From: Tahibacter caeni
GTDB taxonomy: Bacteria; Pseudomonadota; Gammaproteobacteria; Xanthomonadales; Rhodanobacteraceae
Assembly (NCBI RefSeq): GCF_024609805.1
Contig: NZ_JANFVR010000007.1
Coordinates: 1-41,344 of the forward strand
Direction: 5' to 3'
Length of the DNA stretch: 41,344 nt
Shown here: piece after piece, positions 31,801 through 37,994 of the stretch
How positions within the stretch are numbered: the stretch's first letter is position 1
Layout of the letters: each line of letters starts with the position of its first letter
Notes under the pieces: generated by a model
Database searches by the model: none
What the model was told of the DNA's origin: nothing
What the model saw: the letters and a program-made list of their open reading frames with translations, nothing else
Program-made: the position numbers and the translations under genes

Positions 31801-34720
31801 CGGTCAGGGTGTAGGTGATCGTCTGGCCGGCCGAGACCGACGCACCGCTGGCCGGGTTCGAGGTCTTGACGACCGTGACGGCCGGAGTCAGCGGATGCGT
31901 CGTGCTGCAGGTCGTGCAGGTCGGCGGATTGCCGCCGCCGCCCGTCGCCGCGACGTTGTTGCCGACCGTGCCGGTCGCGTTCGCATTGACCGTCGCGGTG
32001 TAGCTGACCGCGTACGTACCCGGCGCCGTGCCGACCGGCAAGGTGCATTGCACCGAGCCCGTGCAGGTGTAGGCGCCCGCGCTCGTGACCGTACCGAAGG
32101 TCTGGTTCGCACTCAGCGTATCGGTCAGCACGAGCGGTGCGCTCAAGGTGCCGCCGGTGACCGTCGCGGTCAGGGTGTACGTGATGGTCTGGCCCGTGGA
32201 CACGGCCGTGCCGCTGGCCGGGTTCGAGGTCTTGGCGACCGAGATCACCGGCGGCGGCAGGTTGTGCGTGACGCTGCAGGGGCCGCAGGTCGGCGGGTTG
32301 GTACCGCCGCCGCCGCTCGGTACGACGTTGTTGGCGACGCTGCCGACGGCCGAGCTGTTCACGGTCGCGGTGTAGGTGACGGAATACGTGCCGGTCGCCG
32401 TGCCCGACGGCAGGGTGCAGGTCAGGCTGCCGCTGCAGCTGAAGCTGCCGGCGCTCGTCACGCTGCCGAAGGTCAGGCCCGTGCCGAGCGCGTCGGCCAG
32501 GGTCAGGGTCGAGGTCAGCGGCGCATTGGCGACGGTGACGTCCAGCGTATAGGTGATCGTGTCGCCGACGTTGACCTGCGAACCGGGTGCCGGCGTAGAG
32601 CTCTTGACGACGTCGATGATGGGCTTGGCGACGAGGGTCTGCGCCGTCGCCGTGTTCGGGGCGGGCGCGCCCGCGGTTTCGTTCGTCGCGGCGATCGTCG
32701 TCGTGATCGGAATCGGACCCGGGTTCGTCGGCGCGACGACGTAGTTGAAGTTGAACGTCAGCGACTGGCCCGGGGTCAGGCTCGTCGACATGCCGGTGAA
32801 CGTGATCGTGCAGGTCGGCGCCGGGTTATAGGTCGGCGTGACGCCGCCGGGCACGAGGGAGAACGTGACCGCGGCCGGGCAGGTCGTCGGCGTCGCCGGA
32901 TTGCCGAGCGCGACCGTGTAGGACACGCCGGTGGCCGTCGTGTCGCCGGCGTTGCTGAAGACGAAGCTGCCGTAGGCCGTGCCGCCGCTGATGACCGAGG
33001 AGCTGACGCTGACCTGCGTGGTCACGTCGACGCCGGTGGTCGGCGGCACGATGACGACGGGCTCGTTGAACTGCGGCGTCTTTTCCAGCGCCCAGAGATC
33101 CAGGCCCTTGGCCGTGCCGAAATACTCGTTCGCGCTGTTGTTGCAGTCGGTATTGTTGTCGTTGGAACCGCCCCAGGAACGGTAGTAGTTGCCGGTGCCG
33201 CCGAGGTTGGCGTTGGCCGAATCGACGCCGAGCAGCGAATAGCTCGGCACCGGCTGGGCGATCGCGCTGCCGGCGCCGCAGAGATGGCCGTTGAGCACGC
33301 CGATCAGCGAGCCGTTGGCCGCGCGATGGCCGCGGTCGTCGTAATAGACCGTCGTGTCCTGCGAGCCGTTGAGCTTGGCCAGGGTCGGGCCGCCCTTGAC
33401 GTTGCCTTCGACGTCGACCATCGGGAAATGGATTTCGCCGTTGCGGCCGGTGATGCGGAAGGTGTAGTTGCCGGCCGGGAACGGCGTGTTGCTGTTGTCG
33501 CGGCCGTCCCACAGCACGCTGTGCGTACCGGTCAGCGCGATGCCGGTCAGCACGCGGTTCAGCGGATTGGCGGGGTCGAAGTCCACACCGTCGCGACTGA
33601 CCACGATTTCATAGGTCAGCGTGTTGACGGTGTTGAACGTGAAGATGCCGCCCGTGGAATAGGTCGAGCTGTTGCCGCCGAGGTTGCCGACGAAGGTCGG
33701 CGAGTTCAGCTGCGGCGCGGCCGGTACGGCCGGAATCGCCAGTGCGCTGAGCACGCGGTTGACTTCGGTGTTGTTCGGGCCGGTCGGCGAGACGTCGCTG
33801 AAGAAGATCGGATACTGCGGCGGCTGCGCCGTCACGCCGGCCGTGCCGGAGGGGCCGCCGGTCGCCGCGGCGTTCGCGCCGCGGTAGTCGTGGTACAGCG
33901 CCGAGCCGTTGGTGTCGATGAAGCCTGCGGCGTTGGCGTAGAATGCCGCGCGGTTCGGATCGAGACCGCGGAAGCTCTGCCGGTAGCGGTAGCCGTCGAG
34001 CGAGACGTAGTACAGATCGTTGAAGAGCTGACGGCCGTTGGCGTTGTTGTAGATCGTCCACGCATAGGTGAACAGACGCCCGTTCAGATCGACCAGCGAC
34101 GAAGCGTCCGCACGCACCGTCACGTCCCAGGCCGAGGTCAGGTTGTTCTGCAGGATCTGCGGCGTCGCGACCGAGGCATTGTTGGTCGCACCGCCGCCGG
34201 TCGCACCGGTGAAGCGCACACCGTAGATGCCGGTGGTCGGCGCCACGTACGAACAGGGCGTGAAGCCGTCGGTGACCGTGAACGAGCCGTTGGCGCTGTT
34301 CGGACCCGCCAGTTCCTGCAGGCGCGAGGCGATGGTGCCGGCACCGGACTGACTGCTGCAGCTGAAGTTCGCCGTACCCGGAATCGTTTCCGATCCCTTG
34401 GGGCCGAAGGACTGCGGGTTGTAGACGAAGATGTCGCCGCCGTTGCTGCGGTTGCGCGAGCCGAGCAGGATGTATTCGCCGGCGCGCGCATAGACGTAGA
34501 GGAACTGGTTGCCCGCCGCGACCCCGGCGAAATTGGTGGCGTTGCTGGCGTCCATGACGCCGCGCGAACCAGCGGCGTTGTAGGTACTCGGATACAGCGT
34601 GCGGCTGCCTTCGGCGAAGGCCGACATGCAGATCGGCAATGCCAGCAGCGCGAGCCATGCGCGCGGACCACGACGTCGCCGGTGTGTCGGAACACTCCCG
34701 GCCGCTTGAGTTGACGGCAT
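25820..34720 (-). CDS. Giant DUF11-repeat surface or secreted protein, 2,966 residues
   Basis: A signal peptide (to about residue 36) is followed by a unique region of about 660 residues with many aromatic and Asn-rich strands and a FlgD-like HSVLWDGRDNSNTPFPAG segment. At about 702-824 is a first, diverged DUF11-type repeat, then fourteen near-identical 122-123-residue repeats (825-2539), then three other DUF11-like repeats of different type (AEPGETLVYTIALSNSGG and similar). The C-terminus has PAPALGW, a hydrophobic helix and a basic tail (RQHERRMS), as in IPTL/PEP-CTERM-type sorting signals. Each repeat has one C-x5-C and one C-x2-C-x3-H pattern. The ATG at 34720 has GAGGGA seven bases upstream. 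Such proteins usually form long stalks for adhesion or matrix; the ligand is unknown. The response regulator and kinase genes behind it may control it. Confidence 0.93.
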   Translation of the reverse strand: MPSTQAAGSVPTHRRRRGPRAWLALLALPICMSAFAEGSRTLYPSTYNAAGSRGVMDASNATNFAGVAAGNQFLYVYARAGEYILLGSRNRSNGGDIFVYNPQSFGPKGSETIPGTANFSCSSQSGAGTIASRLQELAGPNSANGSFTVTDGFTPCSYVAPTTGIYGVRFTGATGGGATNNASVATPQILQNNLTSAWDVTVRADASSLVDLNGRLFTYAWTIYNNANGRQLFNDLYYVSLDGYRYRQSFRGLDPNRAAFYANAAGFIDTNGSALYHDYRGANAAATGGPSGTAGVTAQPPQYPIFFSDVSPTGPNNTEVNRVLSALAIPAVPAAPQLNSPTFVGNLGGNSSTYSTGGIFTFNTVNTLTYEIVVSRDGVDFDPANPLNRVLTGIALTGTHSVLWDGRDNSNTPFPAGNYTFRITGRNGEIHFPMVDVEGNVKGGPTLAKLNGSQDTTVYYDDRGHRAANGSLIGVLNGHLCGAGSAIAQPVPSYSLLGVDSANANLGGTGNYYRSWGGSNDNNTDCNNSANEYFGTAKGLDLWALEKTPQFNEPVVIVPPTTGVDVTTQVSVSSSVISGGTAYGSFVFSNAGDTTATGVSYTVALGNPATPTTCPAAVTFSLVPGGVTPTYNPAPTCTITFTGMSTSLTPGQSLTFNFNYVVAPTNPGPIPITTTIAATNETAGAPAPNTATAQTLVAKPIIDVVKSSTPAPGSQVNVGDTITYTLDVTVANAPLTSTLTLADALGTGLTFGSVTSAGSFSCSGSLTCTLPSGTATGTYSVTYTATVNSSAVGSVANNVVPSGGGGTNPPTCGPCSVTHNLPPPVISVAKTSNPASGTAVSTGQTITYTLTATVTGGTLSAPLVLTDTLSANQTFGTVTSAGAYTCTGSVQCTLPVGTAPGTYAVSYTATVNANATGTVGNNVAATGGGGNPPTCTTCSTTHPLTPAVTVVKTSNPASGASVSAGQTITYTLTATVTNAALSAPLVLTDTLSANQTFGTVTSAGAYTCTGSVQCTLPVGTAPGTYAVSYTATVNANATGTVGNTVAATGGGGNPPTCTTCSTTHPLSPAIAVVKTSNPASGAAVTAGQTITYTLTATVTNAALTAPLVLTDTLSANQTFGTVTSAGAYSCTGSVQCTLPSGTTPGTYAVSYTATVNTNATGTVGNNVAATGGGGNPPTCTSCSTTHPLNPAVTVVKTSNPASGAAVSAGQTITYTLTATVTNAALSAPLVLTDTLSANQTFGTVTSAGAYSCTGSVQCTLPSGTTPGTYAVSYTATVNTNATGTVGNTVAAAGGGGNPPDCTSCSTTHPLNPAVTVVKTSNPASGTAVIPGQTITYTLTATVTNAALTAPLVLTDTISANQTFGTVTSAGAYTCTGSVQCTLPSGTTPGAYAVSYTATVNANAAGSVNNNVTATGGGGNPPTCTTCSTTHLLDPAVSVVKTSNPAGGTVVSPGQTITYTLTATVTNGALTAPLVLTDTISANQTFGTVTSAGAYTCTGTVQCTLPIGTSPGTYAVSYTATVNANATGSVNNNVVATGGGGSNPPDCTSCGTTHPLNPAVTVVKTSNPTSGTVVTPGQTITYTLTATVTAGSLSAPLVLTDTISANQTFGAVTSAGAYSCTGSVQCTLPSGTAPGTYAVSYTATVNANAAGSVGNSVVATGGGTNPPDCTSCSTTHPLDPAVTVVKTSNPAGGTAVLPGQTITYTLTATVTNGTLTSPLVLTDTISANQTFGTVTSAGAYTCTGSVQCTLPSGTTPGTYAVSYTATVNANAAGSVGNTVAATGGGGSNPPDCTSCSTTHPLSPVVAVVKTSNPASGTAVIPGQTITYTLTATVANGTLTAPLVLTDTISANQTFGTVTSAGAYTCTGTVQCTLPSGTTPGTYAVSYTATVNANAAGSVNNNVVATGGGGSNPPDCTTCSTAHPLDPAVTVVKTSNPASGTAVIPGQTITYTLTATVANGTLTAPLVLTDTISANQTFGTVTSAGAYTCTGTVQCTLPSGTTPGTYAVSYTATVNANAAGSVNNNVTATGGGGSNPPDCTTCSTTHPLNPGIAVVKTSNPASGTAVLPGQTITYTLTATVVNGALSAPLVLTDTLSANQTFGSVTSAGAYTCTGTVQCTLPSGTAPGTYAVSYTATVNANATGTVGNVVAATGGGGTNPPDCTSCSTTHPLDPVVTVVKSSNPASGAAVAAGQTITYTLTATVANAALTAPLVLTDTLSANQTFGAVTSAGAYTCTGSVQCTLASGTAPGTYAVSYTATVNTNATGTVGNTVVATGGGGSNPPDCTSCGTTHPLNPGIVVVKTSNPASGTAVSAGQTITYTVTATVANAALSAPLVLTDTLSANQTFGSVTSAGAYSCTGSVQCTLASGTAPGTYAVSYTATVNTNATGTVGNVVVATGGGGSNPPDCTSCSTTHSLNPVVSVVKSSNPASGTTVTPGQTITYTVTATVANAALTAPLVLADTISANQTFGAVTSAGAYTCTGAVQCTLPSGTVPGTYAVSYTATVNANATGSVNNSVAATGGGGTNPPDCTSCSTTHPLQADVRIVKTLSSESGSVAGVAEPGETLVYTIALSNSGGAAAQNVGVTDPLDQNVVFVSASNGGAASGGNVLWSGLTVPPGGNLNLTVTVTVADPLPAGVTQVVNLAYETGTTPPNCSSMPLPPECVTIPTAANVAVTKALSGESGAQPGVAEPGETLTYTITLANSGGTAATNVGATDRIDANTSFVSADNGGTFAAGLVSWSGLSIPAGGSLQLTVVVQVASPIPLGVSQVANLAYLTGTTPPACPPAGPQCVLTPTEQSPRLQVTKTVNTTTVAAGGTATYTVTVTNVGTIPANNVIVDDALPAGIVGFIWTCSGSGGAVCPAASGTGALYQTVPQLPVGASLIYTITAQISATASGNLLNTVVVSPSSNTVCMPSGQPGPCNASVPLVVLGSTPVPAPALGWFAMLLMMLALAALAWRQHERRMS
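27104..32248. repeat. Array of fourteen tandem coding repeats of 366 or 369 bp
   Basis: The 5,145 bp divide into seven units of 369 bp and seven of 366 bp; the difference is one residue in the Gly-rich linker (GGGGS or GGGGT against GGGG). The units are highly alike in DNA: two neighbours, around 28738-28930 and 29107-29300, differ at only about three of 195 positions by eye. This suggests recent duplication or gene conversion. Confidence 0.92.
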
Positions 34721-34820
34721 AAATCAGTCCCTCAGTGAAGTTGCAACAATCGCCGCATTGTTAGCAGCGATATCGGGCGCAAGGATCGTTAATTCCGCCG
34801 TGACGGGCCATGCGCGCGCG

Positions 34821-34851
34821 CTCACGCAATCTCACGCAATCTCACGCGTGA
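34821..34851. promoter_or_regulatory. Three 10-bp direct repeats upstream of the giant gene
   Basis: CTCACGCAAT occurs twice in a row and is followed by CTCACGCGTG; the last unit overlaps a perfect TCACGCGTGA palindrome (34842-34851). The repeats lie 101-131 bp upstream of the ATG at 34720 and are spaced by one helical turn, as expected of sites for OmpR-type regulators. Confidence 0.45.
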
Positions 34852-34963
34852 CGTTGCCTGCGCGAACGCCGCGACCCGGCGCGCGAACACGGCGCGGCCC
34901 TTCCGCTGTAGCGGAAAACCAGCAAAAACGCCGGGGAAACACGCCGATTCGTCAGAGCACCAT

Positions 34964-34988
34964 CGCGCCGCATCGCGAATGCGGCGCG
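34964..34988 (-). terminator. Hairpin after the kinase gene, possible terminator
   Basis: A 10-bp stem (34964-34973 with 34979-34988) and 5-base loop lie about 100 bp past the stop codon of the kinase gene on the minus strand. No T run is seen. Confidence 0.35.
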
Positions 34989-35088
34989 CGACGGCAAGAC
35001 CGCAGCACAGCGCCGGCGCCTTGCTCGCCGGCGTTGCGTTGCAATTGTTATTTTTCTCGCGCAGCCCGCCGCACAGGCTGCGTTTGCA

Positions 35089-36501
35089 TCAGACGTTCGC
35101 CGCGAGCGGCATCGCGCCGGACGCGTCGAACTGCGCGTCGGCAAGCGGCAGCTCGATGCGGAACGTGGTTCCGTTGCCCAGGCTGCTGTCGACGTCGAGG
35201 CGACCGCCGCAGACCGACACGATCTCGCTGACCACGGCGAGCCCGAGACCGCTGCCCTGCCCGTCGGCGCTGGTCGTGAAGAACGGCTCGAACACGCGCC
35301 GGCGCACGGCCTCGTCCATGCCGCGGCCAGTGTCGCTGAACGACAGCGCGACGCGCGCCGGCCCGAGCGCCTGCACCACGATGCCGAAGCGGCCTCCCTC
35401 GGGCATGGCGGTGTTCGCGTTCGCGGCGAGGTTCAGCACGACGAGCTCGAATTCGCTGCGGTCCATGCGGACGAGCTGCGCCGACGCCGGCGGTTCGTAG
35501 GCGACGCGGACGTCGGGACCGAACAGCTGATGCAGCATGGGCTGCATCTCGGTCAGCGCCGCGCCGACGTCGAACACCTCGGGCATCGCATCGCCGCGGT
35601 GGCTGAAGGTCGTGAGCTTGCGGCTGACCGCGCTCGCGCGGCGCGCGGCGGATTCGACGCCGGCCAATGCGCCGCGCATCTGCTCTTCGTCGCCGGCGGC
35701 CATGCCGCGCGCCGCATAGCCGAGGACCAGGGTCAGCAGATGGTTGAAATCGTGCGCGACGCCGGCCGCGAGCCGGCCCACGGCTTCCACTTTCTGCGAA
35801 TGCACGAGCTGGTTGTACAGGCGTTCGCGCTCGACGATCTCCGCTTCGAGCCGCGTCTTGGCCCGCGCGAGTTCGTCGCCGCGGGCCCGCGCCGAGGCCA
35901 GGCTCTCGCGCAGCGCGGCCATGCTGCGATCGACGACGACGGCGACGAACAGGAACACGATCGCGCAGACCACGGCGAACAAGGTCAGTCCGTGCCAGGA
36001 GTCCGCGGTCGCCGCCTTGTCGATGTCCACGATCGTGCCGGCCGCGAATGCCCCGACGATCCAGAGATACATGAGCCAGAGCGCGCGCCGGCCGATCATG
36101 AGCCCGGCGACGACGAGCCAGGCGACCTGTACGGGCTGCTCGTAGGAGTTCGACATCATGCCCTGGCTCGCATAGGCATGCATCAGCAGCACGGCGACGG
36201 CGCCGAGCAGCAGTCGCAGCGCGAGCTGCACGCGCCCCTTGCGGATCAGCACGACGCAGACGCCCGCGAACACGCTGAGGCCGAGGCTCGCGATCAGGCT
36301 CGGAGTTTCCGAGGCGCGCCACGGCAGGTCGTTGAGAAAGATCCGGTAGAACCACAGCGGCGGCGGCAGCAGCGCCAGCATCAGCAGCACGACCTGCAGG
36401 GTCGGTGCGTTGCGCCGGTCCACTTCGTCCGCGGCAGGTACGTCGCGCAGCCAATTGAGCCAGCCGCGCCAGACGCGCGCGACCATGAAACCTTCAGACA
36501 T
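35089..36501 (-). CDS. Membrane sensor histidine kinase
   Basis: The 470-residue kinase starts at the ATG at 36501, which has GGGGAG six bases upstream; an in-frame ATG at 36552 is less likely. Residues 36-190 form about six hydrophobic segments, an integral-membrane sensor without a large periplasmic domain. A short coiled coil leads to the HisKA domain with phospho-His250 in RLAAGVAHDFNHLL, and the HATPase domain has NLAANANTAMP, SDTGRGMDE and GSGLGLAVV. The DFN after the His is typical of the DHp group that uses HDFNN/L-type boxes. It has no PAS or receiver domain. It follows the response regulator gene by 93 bp on the same strand, so the two form a two-component system and probably one transcript. 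The signal is unknown. Confidence 0.92.
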   Translation of the reverse strand: MSEGFMVARVWRGWLNWLRDVPAADEVDRRNAPTLQVVLLMLALLPPPLWFYRIFLNDLPWRASETPSLIASLGLSVFAGVCVVLIRKGRVQLALRLLLGAVAVLLMHAYASQGMMSNSYEQPVQVAWLVVAGLMIGRRALWLMYLWIVGAFAAGTIVDIDKAATADSWHGLTLFAVVCAIVFLFVAVVVDRSMAALRESLASARARGDELARAKTRLEAEIVERERLYNQLVHSQKVEAVGRLAAGVAHDFNHLLTLVLGYAARGMAAGDEEQMRGALAGVESAARRASAVSRKLTTFSHRGDAMPEVFDVGAALTEMQPMLHQLFGPDVRVAYEPPASAQLVRMDRSEFELVVLNLAANANTAMPEGGRFGIVVQALGPARVALSFSDTGRGMDEAVRRRVFEPFFTTSADGQGSGLGLAVVSEIVSVCGGRLDVDSSLGNGTTFRIELPLADAQFDASGAMPLAANV

Positions 36502-36594
36502 GTCCACTCCCCTGTTTGCCGTGTTCCTGTCCGATCGATCGACTCGCCGCACCCCGCGGCCCGTCGTTGCTACACCTGCTTCATCCGCTCCCGC

Positions 36595-37302
36595 TCATCC
36601 GCGCGGCACCAGCACGTAGCCGACGCCGCGCACCGTATGCAGCGGCAGGGCCGGCATGCCGGCCTCGGCGAGCTTGCGGCGCAGCCGGTGCATGACCATG
36701 TCCAGGCGATGCGGATCGAAGGCGTTGGCGTCGTCGGCCAGCGCCGCGATCAGCGTTTCGCGCTGCACCGTCGTGTTCGCCTCGGCGAACAGCAGCTGCA
36801 GCAGCATGCGCTCGGTCGCGCTGAGATCGACGGTCACGCCGTTCGGCGCGATCAGGCGCCAGCCGTCGGCGCCGAGCGCCCAGGCGCCGCCGTTGCGATC
36901 GGCCGGGGCGAGCCGGCGCGCGACGCTGCGTACCGTCGCACAGACGACGGCCGCGTCGACGGGCTTGGTCAGATAGGCGTCGGCGCCGAGATCGAGGCCG
37001 CGCACGCGGTCAGCCGTCGTCACGCGGCCGGTCAGCATGACGATGCCGACGTCGGAGCTCTCGCGCAGATAGCGCGCGACCTCGAAGCCGCTCTGGTCCG
37101 GCAGTCGGATGTCGAGCACGACGACATCGGGCACGCGCTCGAGCATCGCGCGGTACAGCTCGGCCGCGTTACCGGCGCCGACGACCTGGCAGCCGTCGGC
37201 GCGCAGTGCGGGGGCGAGAATCGCGTCGCGCAGCTCCACGTCGTCCTCGACGATGACGACGTGCAGAGACGAAGACTGAAGCGCGGCGGAACGGAAGTTC
37301 AT
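36595..37302 (-). CDS. OmpR/PhoB-type response regulator
   Basis: The 235-residue protein has a receiver domain (about 13-125) with VIVEDD, phospho-acceptor Asp64 in VVVLDIRLPD and the conserved Lys in AYLTKPVD, followed by a winged-helix DNA-binding domain (about 145-232) ending HTVRGVGYVLVPRG. The start at 37302 is favoured by domain boundaries; no ribosome site is visible, but a TAGCCA-N17-TATCAT promoter lies so close that the mRNA may begin at the start codon. It is upstream of the kinase gene on the same strand. Likely targets are its own promoter, which contains an inverted repeat, and possibly the giant surface protein gene further downstream. Confidence 0.93.
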   Translation of the reverse strand: MNFRSAALQSSSLHVVIVEDDVELRDAILAPALRADGCQVVGAGNAAELYRAMLERVPDVVVLDIRLPDQSGFEVARYLRESSDVGIVMLTGRVTTADRVRGLDLGADAYLTKPVDAAVVCATVRSVARRLAPADRNGGAWALGADGWRLIAPNGVTVDLSATERMLLQLLFAEANTTVQRETLIAALADDANAFDPHRLDMVMHRLRRKLAEAGMPALPLHTVRGVGYVLVPRG

Positions 37303-37308
37303 ACAACG

Positions 37309-37355
37309 ATGATAGGGTCTCGATCTGTGAGTGGCTACGGGAAACGATGTAGCCA
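37309..37355 (-). promoter_or_regulatory. Promoter of the response regulator gene with overlapping inverted repeat
   Basis: On the minus strand TAGCCA (37337-37332) and TATCAT (37314-37309) are 17 bp apart. A TGGCTAC-N10-GTAGCCA inverted repeat (37332-37338, 37349-37355) overlaps the -35 element, a classic place for a repressor or autoregulatory site. The predicted start of transcription is about 37302, the A of the ATG. Confidence 0.45.
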
Positions 37356-37507
37356 ATCGTGACGAAATCTGTCCGCGCCGGCGACGAATGACGCGTATTT
37401 TTCCCCACTCGCATGCGCCGTTTCCGCTGTTTTTCCGCGGCGCCGCGCGAAATTTTCCGCTGCGTGCCGACGTCTTCGATGCGCGGACGACGCGAATCCG
37501 AATTTGT

Positions 37508-37533
37508 AAAAAAACGCGACGGCAAACGCCGCG
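37508..37533 (-). terminator. Intrinsic terminator on the minus strand with no upstream gene
   Basis: Read on the minus strand, a 7-bp stem (37533-37527 with 37521-37515, one G-U pair), a 5-base loop and seven T residues form a standard intrinsic terminator. It is about 206 bp upstream of the response regulator ATG and within the gap before the divergent DUF1800 gene. Confidence 0.6.
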
Positions 37534-37994
37534 GCAATGACACCGCCACTCCGCGCACCGGCGTCGTCGATCGCTGCGCGCAGCCGCGCGACGATACCTC
37601 GACACGGGCGCGTTGCGTCGTGCCGACCGGCGCGCAGTGGCAACGAAGGCCGTTCATGAACGTCAACGGCGTTGCTCGCGATTGTCTGCCCTGTGCCGTC
37701 GCGCGACCCGGCGAAGACAAGGCGCACGCTGAAATGCGCACCGGCGCGGGCGAAGGCGTGCGCGCGGCACCGCCGGCCGGGCCGTCATGCAGGTGACAAA
37801 ACACGGCCGCGGCGACCGGAATTGTCACTGTGTGCCGCTGAGGGAAAGCCGCCTGCCGCACGCCGTCAGGTTATCTACCGCAGGGTAGGTCAACTGCTAC
37901 CGTTCAGCGGCGTTTCATCGAGCACGTGCGCGCGATCACGAAGCCCGATGCGGGCTCTGCGTATCGTGCGCACGCCAGCTCCGGGGAAATCGCC

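Larger units (their letters stand above)
34721..35088. other. 368-bp region upstream of the giant gene and downstream of the kinase
   Basis: It holds a short dyad at 34745-34762, three 10-bp direct repeats at 34821-34850, a TTCCGC-N4-GCGGAA repeat at 34901-34916, and hairpins at 34964-34988 and 35011-35033. No protein-like frame is present. Confidence 0.55.
37303..37994. other. 692-bp non-coding stretch between divergent operons
   Basis: It contains the promoter and dyad of the response regulator gene (37309-37355), a minus-strand intrinsic terminator (37508-37533), and a CTACC-N4-GGTAG dyad (37875-37888) about 107 bp before the DUF1800 ATG. Open frames here are short and unlike proteins. 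Confidence 0.55.

Noticed and set aside
27771-32003. Recurring plus-strand frames of 62-63 codons at 366/369-bp intervals that look protein-like (Val/Pro/Leu-rich)
   Set aside because: They are antisense copies of one part of the coding repeat and recur only because the repeat recurs.
27104-32248. Regular repeats considered as a CRISPR or satellite array
   Set aside because: Units are 366/369 bp, without spacers, and keep one continuous reading frame with DUF11 content.
25706-34714. A very long plus-strand open frame (about 3,000 codons) antisense to the giant surface protein gene
   Set aside because: It is Arg/Ala/Gly-rich, repeats with the period of the opposite gene and has no ribosome site or domain; the GC-rich tandem repeat keeps both strands open.
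37413-37796. Plus-strand frame of 127 codons in the 692-bp gap
   Set aside because: Arg-rich composition, no ribosome site, and it overlaps a minus-strand terminator; it does not resemble a protein.
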